Of a stretch of 14,020 nucleotides of DNA, positions 1 through 5,787 are shown one piece after another. The notes under the pieces were generated by a model that saw only the letters and a list, made by a program, of their open reading frames with translations, searched no databases and was not told where the DNA came from. The position numbers were made by a program, and so were the translations under genes. How positions within the stretch are numbered: position 1 is the first letter of the stretch; every line of letters begins with the position of its first letter. Origin of the DNA: JAGDYD01 sp046536675 (lineage in GTDB: Archaea > Micrarchaeota > Micrarchaeia > Micrarchaeales > CABMGC01); contig JAWDMK010000015.1 of NCBI GenBank assembly GCA_046536675.1, positions 1 through 14,020 on the forward strand, read 5' to 3'.

Positions 1-26
1 CTTTAGTTTTGTCTATAAAGGATAAC
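1..26 (-). promoter_or_regulatory. Start of the leader of a third array unit, cut by the window edge
   Basis: Bases 1-20 are the reverse complement of CTTTATAGACAAAACTAAAG, the 20-mer found upstream of the two tandem membrane genes (577-596 and 1081-1100) and of the LRV gene (6344-6363). Here it sits just downstream of the first complete gene and reads leftward out of the window, so it should drive another unit on the minus strand beyond base 1. The TATA box and coding region of that unit are not visible. Confidence 0.7.
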
Positions 27-66
27 ATATTAAGGTGTCTGGAATTCGCTGCTGCACAATCTTTAC

Positions 67-84
67 AAAAAAGGCAATTTACCT
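67..84 (-). terminator. Probable intrinsic terminator of the first tandem gene
   Basis: Directly after the stop codon the minus strand reads AGGTAAATTGCCT followed by six T. AGGT can pair with GCCT around a five-base loop, giving a weak stem and then a U-tract. The same sequence follows the second gene at 643-660. The stem is short, but U-tracts are the main termination signal in archaea. Confidence 0.4.
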
Positions 85-87
85 CAA

Positions 88-522
88 TTAGTCCAGCAAT
101 GTTCCTATTGCCGCTATGGTATAACCAACAACCATACCAACGACTCCTCCGACAACTAAATCAACAACTATCGGGCTTCCAGCCATAGCCGCGAAGAGAG
201 CACCAACCTCTAACCACACACTAGATACAACTATTACGAGCCCAGTATCGAGCATATCGATATCTCCTGGCTCCAGCATTTTAATAAACTCCTGCTTATG
301 TACAAATCCTTTATTTTCTTTTTCTTCGTTTTTTTCTTCTACGTTTTCTTTGCGTAGAGAAAAGGTTAATGACTTAATATCTTCGTCGCTTATCTCCACC
401 TTCTCGCTCTTTTCTCTCTCGTAGTAATTTCCTGTTATCGTATTCATTGAGTTGGTTGTTGTGTTGTTCGGCGTATTCTTATCCTTATTTTTATTCTGAT
501 CATTTTTAAATTCAAAAGGCAT
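88..522 (-). CDS. Small two-helix membrane protein, tandem copy A (unknown function)
   Basis: I do not recognise a named family. The protein is 144 aa from the ATG at 522; the ATG at 525 and a GTG at 531 are in frame, but that GTG lies inside the ribosome-binding site. The N-terminal part is rich in Asn, Thr and Lys and contains NTTTNSMNT, followed by a Glu/Lys-rich charged segment. The last ~50 residues form two hydrophobic segments (around DTGLVIVVSSVWLEVGALF and VVGGVVGMVVGYTIAAIG) joined by AGSP. The second segment holds a GxxxGxxxG glycine zipper. No signal peptide or enzymatic motif is visible. It is followed by a paralogue in the same direction at 664-1026, with identical leader and 3' flank. 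Secreted pore-former, surface protein or membrane scaffold are all possible; none is shown. Confidence 0.75.
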   Translation of the reverse strand: MPFEFKNDQNKNKDKNTPNNTTTNSMNTITGNYYEREKSEKVEISDEDIKSLTFSLRKENVEEKNEEKENKGFVHKQEFIKMLEPGDIDMLDTGLVIVVSSVWLEVGALFAAMAGSPIVVDLVVGGVVGMVVGYTIAAIGTLLD

Positions 523-601
523 CATAACCACCTTTATTTCGATGAAATTTATATTTTCCTCATTTTAAATACATTTCTTTAGTTTTGTCTATAAAGGATA
601 A
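519..601 (-). promoter_or_regulatory. Promoter and leader of tandem copy A
   Basis: Read on the minus strand from 601: TTATCC, the 20-mer CTTTATAGACAAAACTAAAG (596-577), a five-base gap, a TATA box TATTTAAAAT (571-562), then AAAGGTGG as the Shine-Dalgarno site ahead of tandem ATG codons at 525 and 522. The 83 bases are identical to 1023-1105. The 20-mer has CTTTA/TAAAG inverted ends, as expected of a dimer-bound regulator site next to the TFB/TBP site. The transcription start should lie near 540. Confidence 0.7.
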
Positions 602-642
602 CATATTAAGGTGTCTGGAATTCGCTGCTGCACAATCTTTAC

Positions 643-660
643 AAAAAAGGCAATTTACCT
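643..660 (-). terminator. Probable intrinsic terminator of the second tandem gene
   Basis: Identical copy of the weak stem plus six-T tract seen at 67-84, placed directly after the stop codon of tandem copy B. Confidence 0.4.
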
Positions 661-663
661 CAA

Positions 664-1026
664 TTAGTCCAGCAATGTTCCTATTGCCGCTATGGTAAAA
701 CCAACAACCATACCAACGAGTCCTCCGATAGCTAAATCAGTAGCTATCGGGCTTCCAGCCATATGCGCGAAGAGAGCACCAACCTCTAACCACACACTAG
801 ATATACCTATTATGACCCCAGTACCGAGCATATCGATATCTCCTGGCTCCAGCATTTTAATAAACTCCTGCTTATGTACAAATCCTTTATTTTCTTTTTC
901 TTTGTTTTTTTCTTTGGTTTCTTCGGGTTTTCTGTGCAGAGAGGTAAATAGATTAGTTTCCTCATTCGTATTCATTGAGTTGGTTGTTGTGTTGCTCGAC
1001 GTATTCTTCTTTTTGACAAGATGCAT
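664..1026 (-). CDS. Small two-helix membrane protein, tandem copy B (paralogue of copy A)
   Basis: The protein is 120 aa from the ATG at 1026; the ATG at 1029 is in frame, and GGTG lies six bases before 1026. It has the same plan as copy A: an Asn/Thr-rich N-terminus with NTTTNSMNT, a Glu/Lys-rich linker, the conserved block FVHKQEFIKMLEPGDIDML, and two hydrophobic segments with a GxxxGxxxG zipper in the second. It lacks about 24 linker residues present in copy A. Over the last 80 residues the two match at 67. All 15 nucleotide differences there change amino acids, while the 3' flank and leader are identical. Function is unknown. A recent duplicate under diversifying selection is the best reading. 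Confidence 0.75.
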   Translation of the reverse strand: MHLVKKKNTSSNTTTNSMNTNEETNLFTSLHRKPEETKEKNKEKENKGFVHKQEFIKMLEPGDIDMLGTGVIIGISSVWLEVGALFAHMAGSPIATDLAIGGLVGMVVGFTIAAIGTLLD

Positions 1027-1122
1027 CATAACCACCTTTATTTCGATGAAATTTATATTTTCCTCATTTTAAATACATTTCTTTAGTTTTGTCTATAAAG
1101 GATAAGCTTAAATACCATTTTT
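1023..1122 (-). promoter_or_regulatory. Promoter and leader of tandem copy B, long form
   Basis: Bases 1023-1105 are identical to the copy A leader, with the 20-mer at 1100-1081 and TATTTAAAAT at 1075-1066. Unlike copy A, the sequence upstream (1106-1122 on the plus strand) also matches the LRV-gene leader at 6322-6341: both read GTATTTAAGCTTAT before the 20-mer. The match to 6322-6416 runs over about 100 bases with roughly 15 differences. This is likely the ancestral promoter of the array, with copy A's promoter formed by unit duplication starting at TTATCC. Confidence 0.75.
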
Positions 1123-1123
1123 G

Positions 1124-1157
1124 GTGGGGAAAACTAGCAGGTGGAGAAAACTAGCAA
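1124..1157. repeat. Tandem 17-base repeat between the divergent promoters
   Basis: GTGGGGAAAACTAGCAG (1124-1140) is followed directly by GTGGAGAAAACTAGCAA (1141-1157), with two mismatches. The pair lies between the leftward array promoter and the rightward L30e promoter, a place where an operator could act on either side. No function is established. Confidence 0.75.
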
Positions 1158-1202
1158 GTATTAAATATCTTTGTGTAAAAATATCTAATCAATTTTATCG
1201 TT

Positions 1203-1237
1203 ATTATTTAAATCTTTTCAGTCTATTATTAATGGTG
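1203..1237 (+). promoter_or_regulatory. Probable promoter and ribosome-binding site of the L30e operon
   Basis: TTATTTAAAT at about 1204-1213 is an archaeal TATA box; a start site about 25 bases downstream would fall near 1234. GGTG at 1234-1237 is eleven bases before the L30e ATG, looser than the five-base spacing usual in this window, so the L30e mRNA may have a very short leader. A second TATA-like stretch, TATTAAATAT, lies at about 1159-1168. Confidence 0.45.
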
Positions 1238-1248
1238 CTTGTGGTTTT

Positions 1249-1548
1249 ATGGCTGATCTAGCTAGAGATATAAGGCTCGCAGTAGATACAGGCAAGGTAG
1301 CGATAGGCTACAAAGAGGTAGCTAAGAGTATAAGCAGTTCAGAGGCAAAGGCAGTGGTTATTGCAGCAAAAGGCAAAAAGAGTATAATCGACGATATAGT
1401 GCACATGTGCAATATAGCAGGCATCAAGCTTATAAAATTCAATGAAAATTCGCTTGAGCTTGGTACTATATGCGGAAAGCCTTATTCTGTCAATGCACTA
1501 GCCATTATAGATCAGGGCAATTCGAATATACTCAATGAAAGCTATTAG
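1249..1548 (+). CDS. rpl30e: Ribosomal protein L30e
   Basis: This 99-residue protein is full length for archaeal L30e, a large-subunit RNA-binding protein of the L7Ae/L30e/S12e superfamily. The N-terminal helix and IGYKEVAKSISSSEAKAVVIAAK match the family pattern of a Gly-containing RNA-binding turn followed by a beta strand. The C-terminal half (LGTICGKPYSVNALAIID) is also typical. In many archaea L30e follows the RNA polymerase genes and precedes NusA and S12; here there is no NusA gene and no polymerase gene in view. The stop codon TAG is part of the TAGGTG site that serves S12, so the two are probably co-translated. Confidence 0.93.
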   Translation: MADLARDIRLAVDTGKVAIGYKEVAKSISSSEAKAVVIAAKGKKSIIDDIVHMCNIAGIKLIKFNENSLELGTICGKPYSVNALAIIDQGNSNILNESY

Positions 1549-1556
1549 GTGTTTAT

Positions 1557-1985
1557 GTGCCGAGAGGAGAATTTGCAGCAAAAGAGATAATAAAAAAGAG
1601 GAAGAAGTATAGAATGCTTAAAAAATGGTGGAAAAGAAAGTTCTTCAAGCTCAAGGCAAAGTATGATCCTATGGGCCCTGTGCCTATGGCGAAGGGTATT
1701 GTATTACAAAAGTTCATGCTTCAGCAGAAGCAGCCTCACAGTGGTCTTATAAAATGCGTTAGAGTGCAGCTCATAAAGAATGGTAAAGTTGTGGGTGCTT
1801 ATGTGCCTGAAGATGGTGCAATAAACTTCATAGATGAGCATGATGAAGTTACAATACAGGGTCTTAGCGGTTCTCAGAGAGGTCAGATGGGTAGCATACC
1901 TGGATTAAAGTACAAGGTTATTGCTATAAACGGTGTTGATCTGAGGCAGATTGTAAAGGGTAAGAAAGAGAAGCCAAAGAGGTAA
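1557..1985 (+). CDS. rps12: Ribosomal protein S12 with altered decoding-centre loops
   Basis: S12 (uS12), 142 aa, is a small-subunit protein at the decoding centre. The GTG start is supported by GGTG exactly five bases upstream and by MPRGEFAAKE at the N-terminus. Archaeal signatures are clear: KYDPMGPVPMAKGIVL, KCVRVQLIKNGK, GAINFIDEHDEV and a KKEKPKR tail. Two loops depart from what I know of the family. The usual QPNSAxRK is QPHSGLIK (residues 59-66), so Asn becomes His, Ala becomes Gly and Arg becomes Ile. The usual GDIPGVRY is GSIPGLKY, with Ser113 for the conserved Asp. Both loops contact the tRNA-mRNA duplex in known ribosome structures. The surrounding residues align well and the frame is intact, so this is not decay. 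S7 follows four bases after the stop. Confidence 0.95.
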   Translation: MPRGEFAAKEIIKKRKKYRMLKKWWKRKFFKLKAKYDPMGPVPMAKGIVLQKFMLQQKQPHSGLIKCVRVQLIKNGKVVGAYVPEDGAINFIDEHDEVTIQGLSGSQRGQMGSIPGLKYKVIAINGVDLRQIVKGKKEKPKR

Positions 1986-1989
1986 TCTT

Positions 1990-2817
1990 ATGGCAGATGC
2001 TAATATTATAAAAGAAGAGAAAGAAGAGGCCCTTGCTGATTATAAGAAGAGAAGACAGCTTAGAAAGAAAGCAGATACAGAGGAGCAGGCAGCAAGCAAA
2101 GAAGAGCAGAAAGCACAGGAAAGCAAAGAGCAGGCAAAAGATACAAAAGAAGGGAGCGAAGAGAAAGAAAGCAAGGAGAGAAAGGAGAAGAAGCTAAGAA
2201 AGATAGAGACCGCAGAGCAGCTTCTCTTCGGCAAGTACTCTTTCTCTGATGTTGTAGTTTCAGATGCAAGCCTTGCTGACTATATAGTGCTTACGCCCAT
2301 GAAGTATCCTAACACATTTGGCAGAAGGAAGAACAAGAGCTATTACTTCTCTCATGTTAATGTTGTTGAAAGGCTTATGAATAAGCTTATGCGTGGTGGA
2401 ACAGGCAAAAAGGTTGGTGGCAAGGTAATAAGGACCGAAGGTAGGCTGCAGGGAAAGAAGATAAAGGTCATGCATATAGTTGAAGAAGCATTTGATATAG
2501 TGCATAAGCAGACAGGCAAGAATCCTATACAGGTTCTAGTCGATGCTATAGAGAATGCTGCACCAATAGAGGATACAACAAGGGTAAGGTATGGTGGAAT
2601 AAATTATAATGTTGCTGTCGATGTTAGCTCGCTTAGAAGGCTTAATGTAGCACTTAAGAATATTGCGCTTGCAGCAATAACCGGTAGCTTCAAGAATAGA
2701 AAAAGGCTTGCCGAGGCACTGGCAAATGAGCTTATTCTTGCTTCTGCAAAGAACCCAGAAAGCTATGCAATAAAGAAGCGTGTTGATGCGGAGCGTATGG
2801 CTAGAAGCGCGAGGTAG
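1990..2817 (+). CDS. rps7: Ribosomal protein S7 with a long charged N-terminal extension
   Basis: S7 (uS7), 275 aa, organises the 3' major domain of 16S rRNA and lines the E site. Residues from about 80 onward match archaeal S7: TPMKYPNTFGRR, a VVERLMNKLMRGG helix, GKNPIQVLVDAIENAAP, RVRYGGINYNVAVDVS and a C-terminal ESYAIKKRVDAERMARSAR. The first ~75 residues are almost entirely Lys, Glu, Gln, Ala and Arg with helical or coiled-coil character, making the protein longer than archaeal S7 usually is. No internal Met with a ribosome-binding site is evident, and the ATG at 1990 has GGTA five bases upstream, so the long form is the likely product. EF-2 follows five bases after the stop. Confidence 0.95.
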   Translation: MADANIIKEEKEEALADYKKRRQLRKKADTEEQAASKEEQKAQESKEQAKDTKEGSEEKESKERKEKKLRKIETAEQLLFGKYSFSDVVVSDASLADYIVLTPMKYPNTFGRRKNKSYYFSHVNVVERLMNKLMRGGTGKKVGGKVIRTEGRLQGKKIKVMHIVEEAFDIVHKQTGKNPIQVLVDAIENAAPIEDTTRVRYGGINYNVAVDVSSLRRLNVALKNIALAAITGSFKNRKRLAEALANELILASAKNPESYAIKKRVDAERMARSAR

Positions 2818-2822
2818 TTAGT

Positions 2823-5015
2823 ATGGTTAGAAAAGAGTTTGTTGCTGAGGAAGTAGCAAAGATAATGGATGAGCCAGAGAGAATAAGGAATGTTGCTATA
2901 GTTGCTCATGTTCACCATGGCAAGACAACGCTTACCGATACACTTCTTGCTAAAGCGGGCATAATTTCAAAGACTGTTGCTGGCGAGGTTCTTTATACAA
3001 ACTATGATGAGATAGAAAAAGAAAGAAGGATAACAATAAAGTCTGCAAACATCTCTCTAGCATTTGACTATGGTGGGAAGGATTATATTATAAACCTTAT
3101 CGACACTCCAGGCCATGTTGATTTTGGCGGCCATGTTACAAGGTCAATGCGTGCTGTCGATGGTATAGTACTTGTTGTTGATCCGGTAGAGGGAGTAATG
3201 CCGCAAACAGAGACTGTAGTAAGGCAGGCGCTCAAGGAAAAAGCAAAGCCTGTGCTCTTTGTAAATAAAGTAGATAGGCTTCTTAATGAGCTAAGGCTAA
3301 CCCCAGAGCAAACTTATGAGAGGCTGCTCAATCTTATAAACGATATAAACAAGCTCATAAAGAGATATGCGCCTGAGGATGTTGCTGATAAATGGACTGT
3401 AAGCGTTGAAGCGGGAAGTGTTTGCTTCGGCTCAGCCTACAAGAAATGGGCGATATCTAAGAGGATAATGGAAAAGTATAAAATAACGTTCAAAAACATC
3501 TTTGCCCTTACAGCAGCTGGCGAGGAAGAGAAGCTGCAAGAGATAGCGCCGATAGATGAGGCTGTGCTCTCAATGATTATTGAGCATTTGCCAAATCCAA
3601 AAGAGGCACAGCCCTATAGAATACCACACCTTTGGCATGGCGACCTTAACAGCGAGATAGGAAAGGCTATGGTTAGCGTTGACAGGAATGCTAAAGTGGC
3701 AATGGTGATCTTCGGCATTACCTACGACCAGCACAGCGGCGAGGTAGCTATCGGAAGGGTATTCTCTGGTACAGTAAGAAAGGGTACAACACTCTATATT
3801 TCAGGCAAATCAGAACCGCAGAGGGTTCAGCAAGTCGGCTTGTATATGGGTCCTGATAGGGTAGCTGTAGATGAGATACCAGCAGGCAACATAGCCGCAC
3901 TTGTCGGCTTGAAGGATATTTCAATAGGCGATACAGCAAGCGAGGTTGAGATGGAGCCTTTTGAGCAGATAAGGCACTACTCGCAGCCAGTTGTAACGAA
4001 GGCTGTAGAGGCAAAGGACCCAAGGGATACAACGAAGCTTGTAGAAGCTCTCATGGAGCTTTCAAAAGAGGATCCAACAATACAGGTAGAGCTAAACCAA
4101 GAAACAGGCGAGCATCTTGTAAAAGGCATGGGTGAGCTACACCTTGAGATTATAGAAACAAAGCTTAGGGATGAGTATAAAATACCAATAATAACAAGCG
4201 AGCCTATAGTGCTTTACAGAGAAACAATAGAGGGCAAGGTTGAGAATGTAGAGGGCAAATCACCGAACAAGCATTCTAGATTTTATGTTACAGTCGAGCC
4301 GCTTGAGCAGAGCGTTGAGGAATTTATAGAAAATGGTGGCATAAGAGAAGGTAAGCCAAAAGGCAAGCAGTATATAGAGGATCTTGTAAAGGCTGGTATG
4401 CCGAGAGAAGAGGCTAAGGGGCTTGTAGATGTTTCAAATAATAGCGTTCTTATAGATGCAACACACGGTGTTCAATACATGAATGAAGTTATGGAGCTTC
4501 TTATAGATGGATTTGAGGAAGCGATGAACGACGGGCCTTTGGCTAGAGAGAAATGCTCAGGTATAAAGGTTAAGATAACAGATGCTACAATACACGAGGA
4601 TCCTGTGCACAGAGGTCCTGCCCAGATAATACCAGCAATTAGAAGGCCTATCTATGCTGGCATGCTAAAGGCTGGAGTTGTATTGCTAGAGCCTAAGCAG
4701 AAGTTTACTATAAATCTTCCACAGGAATATTTATCAGATGTTATAACATTCCTTCAGGGAAAGAGGGGCCAAATACTAGAGATACAGCAGGAGAACGAGC
4801 AGGCAACAATAATAGCAAAGATGCCTGTTGCAGAGGTAATAAAAGGCTTCTCGAATGAGCTCAGGGGCTTAACACAGGGCAGAGCTATATGGTACTTTGA
4901 GTATGCAGGCTTTGAGAAGCTGCCAAAGGAGTTGCAAGAAAAGGTTGTAAGGGAGATAAGAACAAGGAAGGGCCAGCCGCCAGAGCCTCCAAAGCCTGAG
5001 CAGTTTATGGACTAG
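2823..5015 (+). CDS. fusA: Translation elongation factor EF-2 with an atypical GTPase centre
   Basis: EF-2, 730 aa, is the translocation GTPase. Domain order is normal: G domain, domain II (HSGEVAIGRVFSGTVRKG), domain III, domain IV and domain V. The switch II DTPGHVDF (catalytic His98), NKVDR and the diphthamide loop HEDPVHRGPAQ (His596) are present. Three positions are unusual. P-loop AHVDHGKTT is AHVHHGKTT (His31). Switch I RGITI is RRITI (Arg69), with Mg-binding Thr71 kept. The archaeal GGDVTR after switch II is GGHVTR (His104). Asp31 and Gly69 equivalents are ligands of the monovalent cation described for translational GTPases. EF-2 lies where many archaea have EF-1A after S7. The ribosome-binding site GGTAG overlaps the S7 stop. 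Confidence 0.97.
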   Translation: MVRKEFVAEEVAKIMDEPERIRNVAIVAHVHHGKTTLTDTLLAKAGIISKTVAGEVLYTNYDEIEKERRITIKSANISLAFDYGGKDYIINLIDTPGHVDFGGHVTRSMRAVDGIVLVVDPVEGVMPQTETVVRQALKEKAKPVLFVNKVDRLLNELRLTPEQTYERLLNLINDINKLIKRYAPEDVADKWTVSVEAGSVCFGSAYKKWAISKRIMEKYKITFKNIFALTAAGEEEKLQEIAPIDEAVLSMIIEHLPNPKEAQPYRIPHLWHGDLNSEIGKAMVSVDRNAKVAMVIFGITYDQHSGEVAIGRVFSGTVRKGTTLYISGKSEPQRVQQVGLYMGPDRVAVDEIPAGNIAALVGLKDISIGDTASEVEMEPFEQIRHYSQPVVTKAVEAKDPRDTTKLVEALMELSKEDPTIQVELNQETGEHLVKGMGELHLEIIETKLRDEYKIPIITSEPIVLYRETIEGKVENVEGKSPNKHSRFYVTVEPLEQSVEEFIENGGIREGKPKGKQYIEDLVKAGMPREEAKGLVDVSNNSVLIDATHGVQYMNEVMELLIDGFEEAMNDGPLAREKCSGIKVKITDATIHEDPVHRGPAQIIPAIRRPIYAGMLKAGVVLLEPKQKFTINLPQEYLSDVITFLQGKRGQILEIQQENEQATIIAKMPVAEVIKGFSNELRGLTQGRAIWYFEYAGFEKLPKELQEKVVREIRTRKGQPPEPPKPEQFMD

Positions 5016-5047
5016 CAAGCAATATGGCAAGACTTTTATATTTTAAT

Positions 5048-5092
5048 ATTAATATTTAATGCAACTTATTGTTGCACCAATGAGATGAGGTG
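5048..5092 (+). promoter_or_regulatory. Probable promoter and ribosome-binding site of L7Ae-S28e-L24e
   Basis: AATATTTAAT at about 5051-5060 is a TATA box. GCAACTTATTGTTGC (5061-5075) right after it is a perfect inverted repeat with five-base arms; it would sit between the TATA box and the expected start site near 5080-5085. GGTG at 5089-5092 is five bases before the L7Ae ATG. L7Ae is known to regulate its own mRNA through a kink-turn in some archaea, but I see no clear kink-turn in this short leader. Confidence 0.45.
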
Positions 5093-5097
5093 TCTAT

Positions 5098-5538
5098 ATG
5101 GCAAAATCTTATGTAAAATTCGAAGTTTCGAAAGAGGTAGCTGACAAAATAGTAGAGGCTATAAGGCTAGCAAAGCAGAGCGGAGCTGTAAGAAAAGGAG
5201 CGAATGAAGTTACTAAGAGTATAGAGCGTGGCTTGGCCACCTTTGTGGTTATAGCAGAGGATGTCGAACCTGAAGAGGTTGTTATGCACATACCAACTCT
5301 ATGCGAGCAGAAGAAGATTCCTTATGCTTATGTACCTACAAAAGAGGTCCTAGGCAAGGCTGTTGGACTTAATGTTCCATGCACCTCAGTAGCGGTAGAG
5401 AAGGCGGGCCAGGCAGAGGGAGCGATAAAAGACATTGTCTCTAGGATTACAGGCAAAGAAGTAAAAGAGCAGAAAGAGCCAAAAGAGCAAAAGGAACAAG
5501 CTGCTGAGAAGCCTAAAGAAAAAGGTTCTAAGAAGTGA
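5098..5538 (+). CDS. rpl7ae: Ribosomal protein L7Ae (kink-turn binding protein)
   Basis: L7Ae, 146 aa, binds kink-turns in 23S rRNA and, in archaea, also in box C/D and H/ACA guide RNAs and RNase P. The core is complete: GANEVTKSIERGLATFVVIAEDVEP with the RNA-contacting GANE(V)TK stretch, then MHIPTLCEQKKIPYAYVPTKEVLGKAVGL and a Val/Ala-rich end. A 25-residue Lys/Glu/Gln tail (from about residue 120) is beyond the usual length of roughly 120-125 and resembles the charged extension of S7 here. The start is fixed by GGTG five bases upstream. The stop codon overlaps a possible GTG start of S28e. Confidence 0.95.
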   Translation: MAKSYVKFEVSKEVADKIVEAIRLAKQSGAVRKGANEVTKSIERGLATFVVIAEDVEPEEVVMHIPTLCEQKKIPYAYVPTKEVLGKAVGLNVPCTSVAVEKAGQAEGAIKDIVSRITGKEVKEQKEPKEQKEQAAEKPKEKGSKK

Positions 5539-5543
5539 TATTA

Positions 5544-5783
5544 ATGGCTGAAGCGAGCGAAGAGCAGAAAAAGGAATTCGAAGGCTTCTTGGGTGAAATA
5601 GTAGAAGTACCTAGGGTAAGAACAGGTATATTTGGCGAGGCAAAGCAGGTGATGGTTAGAATACTAGAAGGCAACGACAAAGGCAGGGTAATAAGGCGCA
5701 ACATGATCGGCTTTGTGAAGGTTGGAGATAAGGTAAGAATACCAGACACAACAAGAGAGGCAAAGCCTATAAAGGCAAGGTGA
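5544..5783 (+). CDS. rps28e: Ribosomal protein S28e
   Basis: S28e, 79 aa from the ATG at 5544, is a small-subunit OB-fold protein near the mRNA exit channel. EIVEVPRVRTGIFGEAKQVMVRI is followed by the family signature LEGNDKGRVIRRN and GPVRVGD-like VKVGDKVRIPDTTREAKP. A GTG at 5535 that overlaps the L7Ae stop is an alternative start, but MAEASEEQKKEF is the more typical beginning. There is no GGTG before this start, so it probably depends on translation of L7Ae. Its stop codon TGA lies inside the GGTGA site of L24e. Confidence 0.93.
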   Translation: MAEASEEQKKEFEGFLGEIVEVPRVRTGIFGEAKQVMVRILEGNDKGRVIRRNMIGFVKVGDKVRIPDTTREAKPIKAR

Positions 5784-5787
5784 GCAT

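Larger units (their letters stand above)
1..697. repeat. Long direct repeat: bases 1-121 identical to 577-697
   Basis: The first 121 bases recur without a mismatch at offset 576. Each copy holds the 20-mer leader site, the downstream flank of a tandem gene and the last codons of that gene. A second perfect repeat of 83 bases (519-601 and 1023-1105, offset 504) covers the leader and start-codon region. The 72-base difference between the offsets equals the 24-codon length difference between the two genes. The region is therefore a tandem array of whole gene units, each with its own leader and 3' flank. Confidence 0.93.

Noticed and set aside
1..140. Out-of-frame open stretch on the minus strand encoding CLFCKDC followed by AAANSRHLNMLSFIDKTK, spanning the 3' flank and the next leader
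   Set aside because: It has no good start codon, overlaps the terminator U-tract, the 20-mer and the TATA box of the next unit, and its CxxC pattern is short enough to be chance. The identity between copies is explained by recent duplication.
88..1026. Diversity-generating retroelement as source of the differences between tandem copies
   Set aside because: Differences are not concentrated at template adenines (they include G/C, C/G, T/C and G/A), and no reverse transcriptase or template repeat is seen in the window.
692..1072. 126-codon plus-strand open frame opposite tandem copy B
   Set aside because: It mirrors the real gene on the other strand; copy B has a promoter, ribosome-binding site and a paralogue in the same frame, and this frame has none.
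1..1157. CRISPR array or insertion sequence
   Set aside because: Repeat units are 504-576 bases with coding content. There are no short regularly spaced repeats, no transposase and no terminal inverted repeats with target duplications.
5081..5097. Kink-turn in the L7Ae leader for autoregulation
   Set aside because: The leader is only about 15-20 bases and lacks the paired GA/AG steps needed for a kink-turn.
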